Source of the DNA: Nostoc sp. GT001
Lineage (GTDB): Bacteria; Cyanobacteriota; Cyanobacteriia; Cyanobacteriales; Nostocaceae
Direction: 5' to 3'
Assembly: GCF_030382115.1 (NCBI RefSeq)
Contig: NZ_JAUDRJ010000003.1
Location: forward strand, 2,987,202 to 3,017,306
DNA length: 30,105 nucleotides
Made by a program: the position numbers and the translations under genes. Positions within the stretch are counted from its first letter, which is position 1; every line of letters begins with the position of its first letter. A model generated the notes under the pieces. That model was given only the letters and a program-made list of their open reading frames with translations. It was not told where the DNA came from and searched no databases. Shown here piece after piece: positions 1 to 8,743 of this stretch.

Positions 1-522
1 CCCCCTTCCCGTTATGTCGGCCCTCGGACTAAAATAGCAGTAGATACTCTCGATCGCGATGTAGACCCAGTAGGCGCTTGTATTGGAGCCAGGGGATCGC
101 GAATTCAAGTGGTAGTCAACGAATTACGTGGTGAAAAAATAGATGTAATTCGCTGGTCGCCAGACCCAGCAACATACATTGCTAATGCCTTAAGTCCAGC
201 ACGGGTGGATGAAGTACGCCTAATGGACCCAGAATCGAGGCAAACTCACGTACTTGTAGCTGAAGATCAATTGAGTTTGGCCATTGGTAAGGAAGGGCAA
301 AACGTCCGTTTGGCAGCCCGTCTGACTGGTTGGAAAATAGACATTAAAGACAAAGCTAAGTATGACTATGCAGCAGAGGATACTAAGTTTGCAGCCGTCA
401 GAACAAAATATCAATCAGAGCAATCAGAAGAAGACGATCTTGAATATGAAGAAGAATTCGAGGATGAAAATCAGAACGAATTAGAAGAGGAGGATAGTTT
501 TGACAATAACGATGATGAATAA
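1..522 (+). CDS. nusA: Transcription termination/antitermination factor NusA, C-terminal part (5' end outside window)
   Basis: The frame is open from base 1, so only the C-terminal 173 codons are present. NusA binds RNA polymerase and nascent RNA and tunes pausing, termination and antitermination. The visible part covers the two KH RNA-binding modules: KH1 with DPVGACIGARGSRI and ELRGEKIDVIRW, then KH2 with the GKEG loop and RLAARLTGWKIDI. It ends in a long acidic tail of about 40 residues rich in Glu and Asp, in place of the C-terminal acidic repeat domains of proteobacterial NusA. It is followed by ylxR and infB, the usual bacterial order. The family assignment is secure. Start and N-terminal S1 domain cannot be seen. 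Confidence 0.95.
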   Translation, partial: PPSRYVGPRTKIAVDTLDRDVDPVGACIGARGSRIQVVVNELRGEKIDVIRWSPDPATYIANALSPARVDEVRLMDPESRQTHVLVAEDQLSLAIGKEGQNVRLAARLTGWKIDIKDKAKYDYAAEDTKFAAVRTKYQSEQSEEDDLEYEEEFEDENQNELEEEDSFDNNDDE

Positions 523-670
523 TTGATTAATTTTGTAAAGTTTTGATACTGTAGATTGTAGTCTCAGTCTTAAGGATAATTTTCTCAAAAGCTATTTGGT
601 ATAAGTAAAAAATAGTAATAATAAACTTCTTTTTACACCCAAAATCCTGGACTGAGATCGCAAAGAACCG

Positions 671-940
671 ATGAAACCAAATTATCGGCGCTGTATTAGT
701 TGCCGTAAAGTAGGCTCAAAAGATGAGTTTTGGCGGATTGTCCGCGTCTTTCCCGATGGAAAGGTACAATTGGATCAGGGCATGGGGCGTTCTGCCTATA
801 TTTGTCCAGAAACGAGTTGCTTACAAGCGGCTCAAAAAAAAAATCGACTAGGGCGATCGCTACATGCATCAGTGCCAGAAGCACTGTACCAAAGCTTGTC
901 GCAACGTCTAGCCCCCAGTAATACCCAAAACCAAATTTAG
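671..940 (+). CDS. ylxR: YlxR (DUF448) family RNA-binding protein
   Basis: An 89-residue protein of the YlxR/DUF448 family, small proteins found almost always between nusA and infB. They are described as nucleic-acid-binding or nucleoid-associated regulators. The sequence shows the hallmarks: an N-terminal RRCISCRKVGSKDEFWRIVR segment, then GRSAYICPETSC, then a basic KKNRLGRSL stretch. Two CxxC-like cysteine sites (C-I-S-C near residue 8 and the C-P-E-T-S-C region) are present. It lies 148 bp after nusA and about 480 bp before infB. Start at ATG 671 gives the expected N-terminus. Role in this organism is inferred from the family only. Confidence 0.9.
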   Translation: MKPNYRRCISCRKVGSKDEFWRIVRVFPDGKVQLDQGMGRSAYICPETSCLQAAQKKNRLGRSLHASVPEALYQSLSQRLAPSNTQNQI

Positions 941-1421
941 TTGGAACAACTTTGTGACGTAATCATTAGAGAAATTGTGTCGAAAGCCGAAGTCGCGCTT
1001 TCATCACACCCTCTGTTGATCGTTAAGGTTAGTGCCAAAATAGTAAATGGGTGTAAAACGCATTCGGCTCTCCAATAGCGAGGGGCGAGGCAACATTCCC
1101 AGAACAAGATGTAATCGATTGTGTTGTGGAAGACTCAGAATCAACAAAACAAGAAACTACAAAATGGCAACCTGGTAGCGCTCAGGCGCAGTTCGGCGTC
1201 AAGGGTTCCTATAAAAATCTTTTATTTAAGAAATTTTTATGGGTATCCCTCAACCATCATTCCTGGTGGGGATGCCATTATTAAACCGAAACATCTCTCT
1301 TTCCTGATTGGAGGCACCTAAGCAAAAACTGAACGGCAGTCTAAAAACAGTAATCCAAGGATGGAGATGTCGCAAACCAGGCAACCATCCGCTAAAACTG
1401 TAAATTAAAGGGGAAGAGTGG
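941..1421 (+). other. Long leader region between ylxR and infB, no convincing gene
   Basis: About 480 bp without a credible gene. A 66-codon open frame at 1121-1321 has atypical composition and no recognisable family. Just before infB there is a two-tier inverted repeat: ACAGT 1347-1351 with ACTGT 1397-1401 outside, GGATGG 1359-1364 with CCATCC 1385-1390 inside. A purine-rich ribosome-binding stretch (AAAGGGGAAGAG, about 1407-1418) follows. This suggests a structured 5' UTR for infB. No promoter could be fixed. Confidence 0.4.
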
Positions 1422-4400
1422 ATGACCAACGGCAAAGTTAGAATTTATGAATTATCAAAGGAATTGAATTTGGATAACAAAGAGCTACTAGCAATTTGCG
1501 ACCAGCTCGATATTGCGGTCAAAAGCCATAGCAGCACGATTTCCGAATCCGAGGCAGAAAACATCCGGGCGGCAGCAGAAAAGCTTGCAACTACGAGTGT
1601 GTCTGCCAAAAAGGAACTAGGTACAACCAGCCATAAGCCAAATTCACCACCCAACGGCGGACGTAACCGACCTGCTGCACCCCACAAACAGCAAATTTTG
1701 GAAATACGCAAACCCAAAATATTGAGAAATACTACTCCCAACGCCCCAGAGGCGTCACTTGCTAACAATACCCAAGCTGCCTTGTCTGAAGCTAATCCTC
1801 CCTCTCCTCCACGGCCTTTCGCTACACCAGTCTCACCCCTGAAACCGGCAGCACCAACTCGACCTGTGCCCCGGACTCAATCTGAGACTCAAGAGCAACC
1901 TCCGATCGCTGACTTGGAACAAACGCCTAATCCAAATCCGGCGCCGGAAAAAATAGCATCCCCAAAACCGGAAAAAACAGTTTCACCGAGACCGAAATCG
2001 GAAAAACCAATCAAACCGCAACTAGTTGCTCCTCCAGCCAGACCGAGCGCGGAAGAAGCACAGGTGGTGGCAGATGAACAGCCAGTATCTCAGGCAGATA
2101 AACCGATCCTCAAACGCGACCAACGGCTACGTCCCGCGGAAGGCGATCGCGAACAAATTAAGCCAAGAGTCGCTAAACTGCCAACCGACCAGTCCGCACC
2201 AGGTGCGCCACAAAGGATAAGTCGTCCTACCCCTGCACCCAGCAGACCAGAGCAGAGAGGCAATAGACCATCTGCACCATCACAACTAGGAGAGGGACAA
2301 AGACCCAGACCTGCACGTCCAGGTGAAGCAGTAGCAGCCGCAATGCCGATCGCTACTCCACCCAGACAGATGTCAGGCATAGCGGGCAAATCTCAAGGAT
2401 TGGGTGATGAACCAGTCACACCGGATCTCCTCGATTTGAAACGCCCAAGTCCGCCTCGCCCGACCAAAGGCGGCAAAAAGTGGGTAGAAGAGGAAATCAT
2501 TGACGAAGTTAAAGAGAAGGCGAAAGCTGGCGTCAAAGGCAAGCGGATCAAACCCATCCTTGATGATGAGTTTGAAGAAGATTTGCTGGATGATGACGAT
2601 ATAGATTCACCAGCCACAGTCCAAGTCAGCCTTTCCATCGCTCGTCCTCCGAAACCGAAAGCGACTCGACCTGTACAGATGCCAGGTGCAACCCTTGCTA
2701 GCGCCCCAACTGCAAGAGGGAGAAAATCTGGTTCTAGGTCTGGTTCCAAGTCTTCGGGTCGCGACCATCACCAAAACCGTCGCCAAGAAGCTGAGACAAA
2801 GCGCGATCGCCCCGAAAAAGTGACGATCACAGGGCCGTTGACTGTGCAAGAACTGTCTGACGTATTAGGCGTTGCCGATACAGAGATTGTCAAAATCCTG
2901 TTCCTTAAAGGTATGGCGGTGAGTATCACTCAAAATCTAGATATTCCCACAATTACCCTGGTAGGAAAAGAACTAGAAATAGAAGTCGAAACCGTCGAAC
3001 GAGAAGCAGAAGCTCGCAAAATCACGGAAATGGTCGGTGCAGAAGACCTAGAATATCTCCACCGCCGTCCGCCAGTCGTGACAATTATGGGTCACGTAGA
3101 CCACGGTAAAACAACTCTGCTCGACTCAATCCGCAAAACCAAAGTGGCTGCTGGCGAAGCTGGCGGTATCACTCAACACATTGGTGCATACCATGTAGAT
3201 TTGGAGCATGAGGGCAAACCTCAGCAGATAGTCTTCCTGGATACTCCTGGTCACGAAGCCTTTACAGCTATGCGGGCACGAGGAGCGCGGGTAACAGACA
3301 TTGCGGTGTTAGTAGTGGCTGCTGATGATGGTGTCCGTCCTCAAACCATTGAAGCCATTAGTCACGCCCAAGCTGCGGGAGTGCCAATTGTTGTGGCAAT
3401 CAACAAAATTGACAAAGAAGGGGCACAGCCAGAGCGGGTTAAACAAGAACTGACCCAGTATGGTCTGACATCAGAAGACTGGGGCGGTGAGACAATCATG
3501 GTTCCCGTGAGCGCCATTAGAGGTGAAAATCTGGATACGCTCTTAGAGATGATTCTGTTGGTAGCAGAGGTTGCAGAACTATCTGCCAACCCAGATCGTA
3601 CCGCCAAAGGAACTGTCATTGAAGCACATCTGGATAAAGCCAAGGGAGCAGTTGCTACCCTACTAATTCAGAATGGCACTCTGCATGTGGGAGATATTTT
3701 GGTAGCTGGCTCGGCCTTTGGTAAAGTCCGAGCGATGGTGGATGACAGAAGTAAGAGAGTCGATATTGCTTCTCCTTCCTTTGCTGTCGAGGTGTTGGGT
3801 TTAAGTGATGTGCCAGCAGTCGGTGACGAGTTCGAGGTCTTCCAGAACGAAAAAGAAGCCAGAGCACTCGCTAGCGATCGCGCAGATAGACAACGCCTAT
3901 CCCGCCTCTTACAGGGACGTGTTACCCTCACAACCCTGTCGGCTCAAGCACAAGAAGGCGAGTTGAAAGAACTCAACTTGATCTTGAAAGGAGACGTACA
4001 AGGTTCGGTGGAAGCCATTGTGGGAGCGCTCAAGCAAATCCCGCAAAACGAAGTCCAAATTCGGATGCTGTTGGCTACGGCTGGGGAAATCACCGAGACA
4101 GATATCGACTTAGCAGCTGCCAGTAACGCTGTAATTATCGGCTTCAATACCACCTTTGCCAGTGGTGCTAGACAAGCCGCCGATGAAGCGGGTGTCGATG
4201 TCCGGGAATATAACGTCATCTACAAACTCCTAGAAGATATCCAAGATGCCTTGGAAGGTCTTTTGGAACCAGAGTTAGTGGAAGAACCTTTGGGTCAAAC
4301 CGAAGTCCGTGCCGTCTTCCCAGTCGGTCGTGGTGCGGTTGCTGGTTGCTACGTTCAATCTGGCAAGCTAGTTCGCAACTGCAAAGTCAGAGTGCGACGC

Positions 4401-4586
4401 GGTGGTAAGGTGATCTTTGAAGGTGTCCTTGACTCCCTAAAACGGATGAAAGAAGATGCCCGTGAGGTCAACGCTAGCTATGAATGCGGTGTCGGTATGG
4501 ATAAATTCAATGATTGGGTTGAAGGTGACATCATCGAATCCTATCAGATGGTTACGAAACGCCGCACTCTCACCTTAACGAGATAG
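1422..4586 (+). CDS. infB: Translation initiation factor IF-2
   Basis: A 1054-residue IF-2, the GTPase that places initiator fMet-tRNA on the 30S subunit and promotes subunit joining. Order of parts: a short N-terminal IF2_N module (about 1-55), a Pro/Lys/Arg-rich disordered linker of roughly 400 residues, a second IF2_N module (about 470-525), then the G domain. Visible GTPase motifs are G1 GHVDHGKT (557-564), G3 DTPGHE (about 606) and G4 NKID (about 660). Domains II-IV follow, with the C-terminal [11 protein letters not shown] and [17 protein letters not shown] segments typical of the fMet-tRNA-binding domain. The length is normal for cyanobacteria, whose IF-2 has a long linker. ATG 1422 has a GGGGAAGAG ribosome-binding stretch upstream. 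The linker carries in-frame HIP1 octamers. Confidence 0.98.
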   Translation: MTNGKVRIYELSKELNLDNKELLAICDQLDIAVKSHSSTISESEAENIRAAAEKLATTSVSAKKELGTTSHKPNSPPNGGRNRPAAPHKQQILEIRKPKILRNTTPNAPEASLANNTQAALSEANPPSPPRPFATPVSPLKPAAPTRPVPRTQSETQEQPPIADLEQTPNPNPAPEKIASPKPEKTVSPRPKSEKPIKPQLVAPPARPSAEEAQVVADEQPVSQADKPILKRDQRLRPAEGDREQIKPRVAKLPTDQSAPGAPQRISRPTPAPSRPEQRGNRPSAPSQLGEGQRPRPARPGEAVAAAMPIATPPRQMSGIAGKSQGLGDEPVTPDLLDLKRPSPPRPTKGGKKWVEEEIIDEVKEKAKAGVKGKRIKPILDDEFEEDLLDDDDIDSPATVQVSLSIARPPKPKATRPVQMPGATLASAPTARGRKSGSRSGSKSSGRDHHQNRRQEAETKRDRPEKVTITGPLTVQELSDVLGVADTEIVKILFLKGMAVSITQNLDIPTITLVGKELEIEVETVEREAEARKITEMVGAEDLEYLHRRPPVVTIMGHVDHGKTTLLDSIRKTKVAAGEAGGITQHIGAYHVDLEHEGKPQQIVFLDTPGHEAFTAMRARGARVTDIAVLVVAADDGVRPQTIEAISHAQAAGVPIVVAINKIDKEGAQPERVKQELTQYGLTSEDWGGETIMVPVSAIRGENLDTLLEMILLVAEVAELSANPDRTAKGTVIEAHLDKAKGAVATLLIQNGTLHVGDILVAGSAFGKVRAMVDDRSKRVDIASPSFAVEVLGLSDVPAVGDEFEVFQNEKEARALASDRADRQRLSRLLQGRVTLTTLSAQAQEGELKELNLILKGDVQGSVEAIVGALKQIPQNEVQIRMLLATAGEITETDIDLAAASNAVIIGFNTTFASGARQAADEAGVDVREYNVIYKLLEDIQDALEGLLEPELVEEPLGQTEVRAVFPVGRGAVAGCYVQSGKLVRNCKVRVRRGGKVIFEGVLDSLKRMKEDAREVNASYECGVGMDKFNDWVEGDIIESYQMVTKRRTLTLTR

Positions 4587-4624
4587 TGTTAAGGGTAAAA
4601 TGGTTAGACGTTAGGAGTAATAAA

Positions 4625-4673
4625 TTAGGAGTTAGGAGTTAAAGGCTGCTAATTCTTAACTCCTAACTCTTAA
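4625..4673 (+). repeat. Imperfect inverted repeat of TTAGGAG/TAACTCC heptads after infB
   Basis: Left arm 4625-4642 (TTAGGAGTTAGGAGTTAA) pairs with right arm 4656-4673 with one mismatch in 18 and a 13-nt loop. The arms are made of short direct repeats (TTAGGAG). It lies in the 103-bp gap between infB and the next plus-strand gene. It could act as an attenuator or partial terminator, or be one of the dispersed heptad repeats common in Nostocales. Confidence 0.6.
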
Positions 4674-4689
4674 CTCATAACTTTTTATT

Positions 4690-5310
4690 ATGCATTCATT
4701 TCGCTCTGAACCTATTTTGTGGATTCACGTCGCTGGGTTGGCGACGTTGCCTGTTTTTTTAGTACTCTGCTTATTGTTCCTGTCTGTAGGCGAACCGTTT
4801 TTGCCAGTCTGGGTGGAGCTAGTCTTAGTTGCCTCTATTGGTGTTCTACCCCTGCTATGGATGCAGTTGCGTCGCCCCTTTTATATATTTGCTCTTTTAG
4901 GAATAGCCCTAAAGCCAGAAAATCTGACTGAACGGCAGCGAAAAATTCTCTGTTTAATTAATACAAAGTTAAATCGTATCCTGGCATTAGTTGCAGCAGT
5001 ATTATCAGTTTGGGTACTGTGGAATCTTTACCAAATTGCCCCATTAGTAGCAAATTCAGCTAAATTTCTCCCACAATGGCGTAGCCTTGCACTAGTGCTT
5101 GCGGGATTAGCCTTTTTGGGCAGCAATCTATTTTTACAAATCCCTGTGAGTGTAATGCGAGTTTTGGTGATTAATGAGACAGAATTCGCTGGCATCGAGC
5201 CATTATCTTTAGAAAAGATTAAGCAAGATTTCACCATTTTAGGAGTCCGGGTTAATCAAATCGTGCCCCGATTATTGCAATCCTTGTTTAGGATAAATAC
5301 AGATTCGTAG
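4690..5310 (+). CDS. Conserved cyanobacterial four-helix membrane protein downstream of infB
   Basis: A 206-residue integral membrane protein with four hydrophobic segments: about residues 10-32 (WIHVAGLATLPVFLVLCLLF), 38-58, 98-122 and 133-160. A short loop with QLRRPFYIF and LKPENLTERQRKIL lies between helices 2 and 3. It matches my memory of the cyanobacterial family named 'low-complexity tail membrane protein', often next to infB, although this copy ends at residue 206 with no low-complexity tail. Function is unknown. It follows infB by about 100 bp on the same strand, so co-transcription is possible. Family naming is from memory; the membrane topology is read from the sequence. Confidence 0.75.
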   Translation: MHSFRSEPILWIHVAGLATLPVFLVLCLLFLSVGEPFLPVWVELVLVASIGVLPLLWMQLRRPFYIFALLGIALKPENLTERQRKILCLINTKLNRILALVAAVLSVWVLWNLYQIAPLVANSAKFLPQWRSLALVLAGLAFLGSNLFLQIPVSVMRVLVINETEFAGIEPLSLEKIKQDFTILGVRVNQIVPRLLQSLFRINTDS

Positions 5311-5494
5311 TAGCCCATAAAGTATATTATTTAACTTTCAAGGGCTAGAGAGAAGAGCAGTGGAGGCAGGGGGCAGCACTTCTCTACGAGAGGCTGCGCT
5401 CAGTGACCAAAGGAGCAGAGAAGAATAAATAACCAATGCCCAATGCCTAACGTCCAGTTACCGTTGAAGTTTAAAATAAAGGAATTAAGGAACT

Positions 5495-5692
5495 ATGGCT
5501 CAAATTCCAGCTTCTAGCGATCGCCAATTTTCTGCCGATACTGAAATTTGGTATAGTCTCAAATGTGCGATCTCCACTAGTTCAGGTTTTCAACGTTGGC
5601 AAATAGAACGCGATGCTCAATTGCATGGAATTCGCTTGGAACAGCAGGTACAACGGTATTTACGAGAAACTTTAGAAACTTTAGCTTACTAA
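5495..5692 (+). CDS. Small conserved hypothetical protein (65 aa)
   Basis: A 65-residue soluble protein with a GGAATTAAGGA ribosome-binding stretch just before ATG 5495. The C-terminal half (RWQIERDAQLHGIRLEQQVQ) is predicted helical and amphipathic. It resembles small conserved cyanobacterial proteins of unknown function. Codon usage and a HIP1 site near the start (TAGCGATCGCC) fit the host. Its TAA stop (5690-5692) overlaps the TAG stop (5689-5691) of a minus-strand relic arriving from the other side. No function can be given. Confidence 0.65.
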   Translation: MAQIPASSDRQFSADTEIWYSLKCAISTSSGFQRWQIERDAQLHGIRLEQQVQRYLRETLETLAY

Positions 5693-5967
5693 ACACCTAA
5701 TAAATCTTGTAGGTTTGTTTGTAAGCGGCGGAGTTGACGGTATACACTCTCCAAGCGATTGCCATCAACTTCCACTTCATTGGTAGGATAATTCTTAATA
5801 ATTTCAATCAGCGAGACTTGCCTGTCTTGACTAGCAGAAAGTACCAAAGCGGCTCGTAAAGCCTGCCGATCTGCTCTCCGAGACGGTGTATAAATAACTG
5901 GACTAATTTGATCAAAAATAATATTACCAATCTGGCTATTTAGACACTCTATGTAAAAATATAGTGT
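5689..5967 (-). pseudogene. Relic of a DUF1400-type alpha/beta hydrolase N-terminal domain
   Basis: On the minus strand an open stretch of 92 codons with no ATG ends at TAG (5689-5691). It reads ..DQISPVIYTPSRRADRQALRAALVLSASQDRQ.. and ..LIEIIKNYPTNEVEVDGNRL... The pattern AALVLSA-LIEIIKNYPTNEVEVDGNRL is what I recognise from the DUF1400 region of cyanobacterial secreted alpha/beta hydrolases. The start, signal peptide and catalytic domain are absent, and a TAA at 5968-5970 blocks extension upstream. It is therefore most likely a 5'-truncated remnant. It could instead be a short stand-alone DUF1400 gene with a rare start. Family call is from memory of the motif. Confidence 0.5.
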
Positions 5968-6050
5968 TTAACTTTACTGGCTTTGTTAAATACTGGCGAA
6001 TCGCCTCATCCCCATAGTGGCCATACGAAAATTTTCTAACTAACACAATA

Positions 6051-6136
6051 TTAGGACTTACGCAAAAAACCTCTTTAAATCTTATTACTCTGCGTCCTCT
6101 GTGGTTTGATTTCCCATGACTGTGCGTAAGTCCTAA
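6051..6136. mobile_element. MITE-like element, 86 bp, perfect 14-bp terminal inverted repeats
   Basis: TTAGGACTTACGCA (6051-6064) is exactly inverted at 6123-6136 (TGCGTAAGTCCTAA). The interior carries CTCTGCGTCCTCTGTGGTTTGATTT. It encodes nothing. A second copy in the opposite orientation lies at 28748 onward, split by an insertion sequence. Short palindromic AGGACTTACGCA elements are widespread in Nostocales genomes, from general knowledge. Confidence 0.75.
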
Positions 6137-6294
6137 ATATAAGCAATGTATAAGTTCTGTGATCTATCTAAGGAATTTAGCTGAATCAGTGCTAATCATC
6201 CAGTATAGTTTGCATGGGTTTTACAGCAGCTACAAAGCTGCTACCTTTAACCTTGTTCGACATACCGTAATTAAGCACATCACAGACTCAAAAA

Positions 6295-7989
6295 ATGAAA
6301 TATCGGGGTTATCACATTTCTCTAGCGAAAAATTTTCGCCTTCTTTCTAGCAGTCATCTCAGATATACTTTGCGCGTAGGAGCCGGACTCACGGCAATGC
6401 TCGTTGTATCTAGTGGTTCACTACTACTACCTGGTCAGGTTAATGCTGGTGCAACTTACCCAGAAAGTATCGCCCCAACTCGCACAGCGCAAGCTCCAGC
6501 AACTGCCGCAGCAATTTACGTTAATCCAGCAACTGGTGCAGATAGGGCTGGTGCTGGTGCAACCTCAGCTGCACCCTACAAAAGCATAAGTTTCGCTCTC
6601 AGTCAAGCCCAAGCAGGTGCTGTTATTCAATTAGCACCTGGTAACTATAACCAAGAAAGTGGTGAAACCTTCCCGCTTTTACTTAAGCCAGGGGTGACAC
6701 TGCGGGGTGATGAAGCTACAAAAGGTCAGGCAATATTGATTACAGGTGGAGGCTTCTACACTAGTCGCACCTTTGCCCAACAGAACATTACAATCCTTGC
6801 CGGACAAGATACCACGATTACTGGTGTCACCGTCACCAACACAAATAGCCGGGGTACGGGTGTGTGGGTGGAGTCAACCAATCCGATTATCCAAAACAGT
6901 ACTTTTACTAACAGTGCCAGAGAGGGTGTTTTTGTCACAGGTACAGGCAATCCCAAAGTCGAAGGCAATCTCTTTGTGCAAAACAAAGGCAATGGGATTT
7001 CAATTGCTAAGACTGCCCAAGGAGAAATTCGGAGTAACTTATTTCAGGATACTGGTTTTGGTCTTGCGATCGGTGGCACTTCCACACCTCTAATTGTAGA
7101 AAACCAAATTATCGAAAACCAAGACGGTCTTTTTATCTCAGAGTCAGCGAAGCCCGTATTGCGTAAGAATGTCATTCAAAATAATAAGCGGGATGGAGTT
7201 GTAGCAACTGTTAGTGCTTTACCCGACCTTGGCACTAACGAAAATCCTGGTGGCAATCTTATTCGCAACAACACTCGTTATGATGTGAACAACGCCACCA
7301 AAACAGGTAAGATTGTCGCTGTTGGCAACGATATCGATCAGAAAAAGATTTTTGGCTCAGTAGATTTTGTTGCCGCCAGTGTTGATGTACCCCCTGGAGG
7401 GCCTGTTGCCTTTAAAGATGTGCCAGCAAATTACTGGGCAAAAACCTACATCGAAGCTTTAGCCTCCCAAAATATTATTGCGGGCTTTCCTGATGGTAGC
7501 TTTAAACCAAATGAACCTGTAACCCGCGCTCAATTCGCCACTATTGTTACTAAAGCTTTAACGCCAGCAGCCAAACGCCCAGCCATTCAGTTTAAGGATG
7601 TAGCAAGCAATTTCTGGGCTTACGCTGCCATTCAATCTGCTTACCAGAGTCAATTTGTTTCTGGTTATCCCGATGGCACTTTTAAGCCACAGCAGCAAAT
7701 TCCCAGAGTGCAAGCGTTAGTCGCTTTAGCTAATGGCTTGGGCTTAACTGCAAGTAATCAAAATATCCTTTCTTTTTACACCGATGCAGCCCAGATTCCT
7801 AATTATGCGATCGCTCCTGTTGCTGCTGCAACTGCACGGCAACTAGTAATCAACTATCCCACAGTGAAGCAACTCAATCCTAATCGTCAGGCAACCAGAG
7901 CTGAGGTTGCTGCCTTTGTCTACCAGGCACTTGTTAATGCTGGACGTGCCCAACCAATTCCTTCATCCTATTTGGTAACAGTTCAGTAA
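6295..7989 (+). CDS. Secreted DUF1565/right-handed beta-helix protein with three SLH modules
   Basis: A 564-residue exported surface protein. The N-terminus has a basic stretch then a hydrophobic signal segment ending near LLPGQVNA (about residues 32-51). Residues about 75-345 form a DUF1565/NosD-like parallel beta-helix (YVNPATGAD.., NYNQESGETFPLLLKPGVTLRG, then repeated NxI/NxF turns such as NPIIQNSTFTN). Three S-layer homology modules follow: FKDVPANYWAKTYIEAL (about 375), FKDVASNFWAYAAI (about 435) and a weaker one at about 497-550. SLH modules tether proteins to peptidoglycan-linked polymer; in cyanobacteria such proteins sit at the outer envelope. The beta-helix may bind or cleave polysaccharide, but no catalytic residues are evident. 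It stands alone and is closed by a strong hairpin. No clear ribosome-binding site precedes ATG 6295. Confidence 0.88.
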   Translation: MKYRGYHISLAKNFRLLSSSHLRYTLRVGAGLTAMLVVSSGSLLLPGQVNAGATYPESIAPTRTAQAPATAAAIYVNPATGADRAGAGATSAAPYKSISFALSQAQAGAVIQLAPGNYNQESGETFPLLLKPGVTLRGDEATKGQAILITGGGFYTSRTFAQQNITILAGQDTTITGVTVTNTNSRGTGVWVESTNPIIQNSTFTNSAREGVFVTGTGNPKVEGNLFVQNKGNGISIAKTAQGEIRSNLFQDTGFGLAIGGTSTPLIVENQIIENQDGLFISESAKPVLRKNVIQNNKRDGVVATVSALPDLGTNENPGGNLIRNNTRYDVNNATKTGKIVAVGNDIDQKKIFGSVDFVAASVDVPPGGPVAFKDVPANYWAKTYIEALASQNIIAGFPDGSFKPNEPVTRAQFATIVTKALTPAAKRPAIQFKDVASNFWAYAAIQSAYQSQFVSGYPDGTFKPQQQIPRVQALVALANGLGLTASNQNILSFYTDAAQIPNYAIAPVAAATARQLVINYPTVKQLNPNRQATRAEVAAFVYQALVNAGRAQPIPSSYLVTVQ

Positions 7990-8004
7990 ATACCTAGTTA
8001 GCAA

Positions 8005-8049
8005 ATTGGAAGCGCCAGACTGATAATTTGTTAGTCTGGCGCTTCCAAT
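8005..8049 (+). terminator. 17-bp perfect hairpin after the SLH/DUF1565 gene
   Basis: ATTGGAAGCGCCAGACT (8005-8021) is perfectly inverted at 8033-8049 around an 11-nt loop, 16 bp after the stop codon. There is no immediate T tract; a run of seven Ts starts about 10 bases later (8060-8066). It is likely a terminator or mRNA 3'-end stabiliser for the preceding gene. Confidence 0.7.
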
Positions 8050-8091
8050 TAATGTTGAGTTTTTTTATTCTAGGGTTTTTAAACATAAAAA

Positions 8092-8177
8092 TTGGGGTCT
8101 TTAAATATAGCTAACCCCATTTAAATGTGATTGGGTTTATGGTCAGGGTCTTTATATTGGCTGACCCCGTTTCAATG
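8092..8177. repeat. Two imperfect ~35-bp direct repeats, each a small hairpin
   Basis: Copy 1 (8092-8127) and copy 2 (8143-8177) share GGGTCTTTA..TAT..GCT.ACCCC.TTT.AATG. Each can fold by itself (TGGGGT with ACCCCA; GGTCAG with CTGACC), and the second copy has changes on both arms of the stem. The remaining 8180-8341 is AT-rich with nothing recognised. Confidence 0.5.
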
Positions 8178-8341
8178 ATTTCTATTTTCTCAGAAATTTT
8201 TGCTTTTTAAGATTTCCTAATAATTTTTTTATTTTTTCTTTCTTGATATTTTAATCTTCATAAAAGCATTAATAAATTTGAAGAATATAAAGATATATCA
8301 AAAGAAAGTAGTCAAAAATTAACTAGCTAAAATTTCTCCCT

Positions 8342-8635
8342 TCAGGAATTAGGATTTTTACCTGATTGGGGGCGTTGTTGCCGACGCTGTTCCCAGCGCC
8401 AAAGGAAAACCATTAAGGCAACTATTCCTACTTGGAGAGCTAAACTTGGCAAAGCACTCTCAACATTTCGTCCGGCAAGCACTTGGAAGAAAAAGACGAA
8501 TGCACCTAGTGAACCAGAAGCACCGAAAGCAATGTAGAAAAATTGTCGTAAGCCCCGATAAGGAGCGGCTATTTCTGCTTTGAGGCTGGCATACTGTTCA
8601 GAATTAAGGCGATTTTTAGGATTTTGATCTACCAT
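8342..8635 (-). CDS. DUF3493 (LPA1-like) small membrane protein
   Basis: A 97-residue protein of the DUF3493 family, present in cyanobacteria and plastids. The plant protein LPA1 (LOW PSII ACCUMULATION 1), needed for photosystem II assembly, carries the same domain. The conserved motif RLNSEQYASLKAEIAAPYRGLRQFFYIAFGASG is followed by two hydrophobic helices (about 33-55 and 64-81) and a basic tail. This gives a two-TM thylakoid or plasma-membrane protein. ATG at 8635 lies within a small CATGAT/ATCATG palindrome (8633-8648) shared with the upstream region of the divergent tRNA gene. A PSII role is inferred from the plant homologue. Confidence 0.8.
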   Translation of the reverse strand: MVDQNPKNRLNSEQYASLKAEIAAPYRGLRQFFYIAFGASGSLGAFVFFFQVLAGRNVESALPSLALQVGIVALMVFLWRWEQRRQQRPQSGKNPNS

Positions 8636-8649
8636 GATGAAATCATGTT

Positions 8650-8655
8650 ATACTC
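8650..8655 (+). promoter_or_regulatory. Possible -10 box (TATACT) of the tRNA gene
   Basis: TATACT lies 14 bp before the mature tRNA 5' end. A TTGATC at 8624-8629 could be a -35 box, but the spacing of 20 bp is too long to be convincing. Confidence 0.35.
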
Positions 8656-8669
8656 TTAGATTGTGTACG

Positions 8670-8743
8670 CCGATGTGGCTCAGTGGTAGAGCAAGCTTGA
8701 TTCGTAATCAGCAGGCCGTGGGTTCAAATCCCATCATCGGCTT
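8670..8743 (+). tRNA. tRNA-Thr (anticodon CGT), irregular anticodon arm
   Basis: The acceptor stem GCCGATG (8670-8676) pairs with CATCGGC (8736-8742), followed by discriminator T. The D arm is GCTC-AGTGGTA-GAGC. The T arm is GTGGG-TTCAAAT-CCCAT. The anticodon loop TTCGTAA gives anticodon CGT, decoding threonine ACG. CCA is not encoded. The 3' side of the anticodon stem (TCAGC) calls for GCTGA on the 5' side, but the sequence has GCTTGA plus an additional A after the D stem. Two extra bases make 74 nt rather than 72 and leave a bulged or mismatched stem. It may still be functional, or may be decaying; a TGT-anticodon tRNA elsewhere could cover ACG. Confidence 0.85.

Noticed and set aside
1121..1321. 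66-codon frame between ylxR and infB
   Set aside because: No ribosome-binding site, no family resemblance, and amino-acid composition unlike neighbouring genes.
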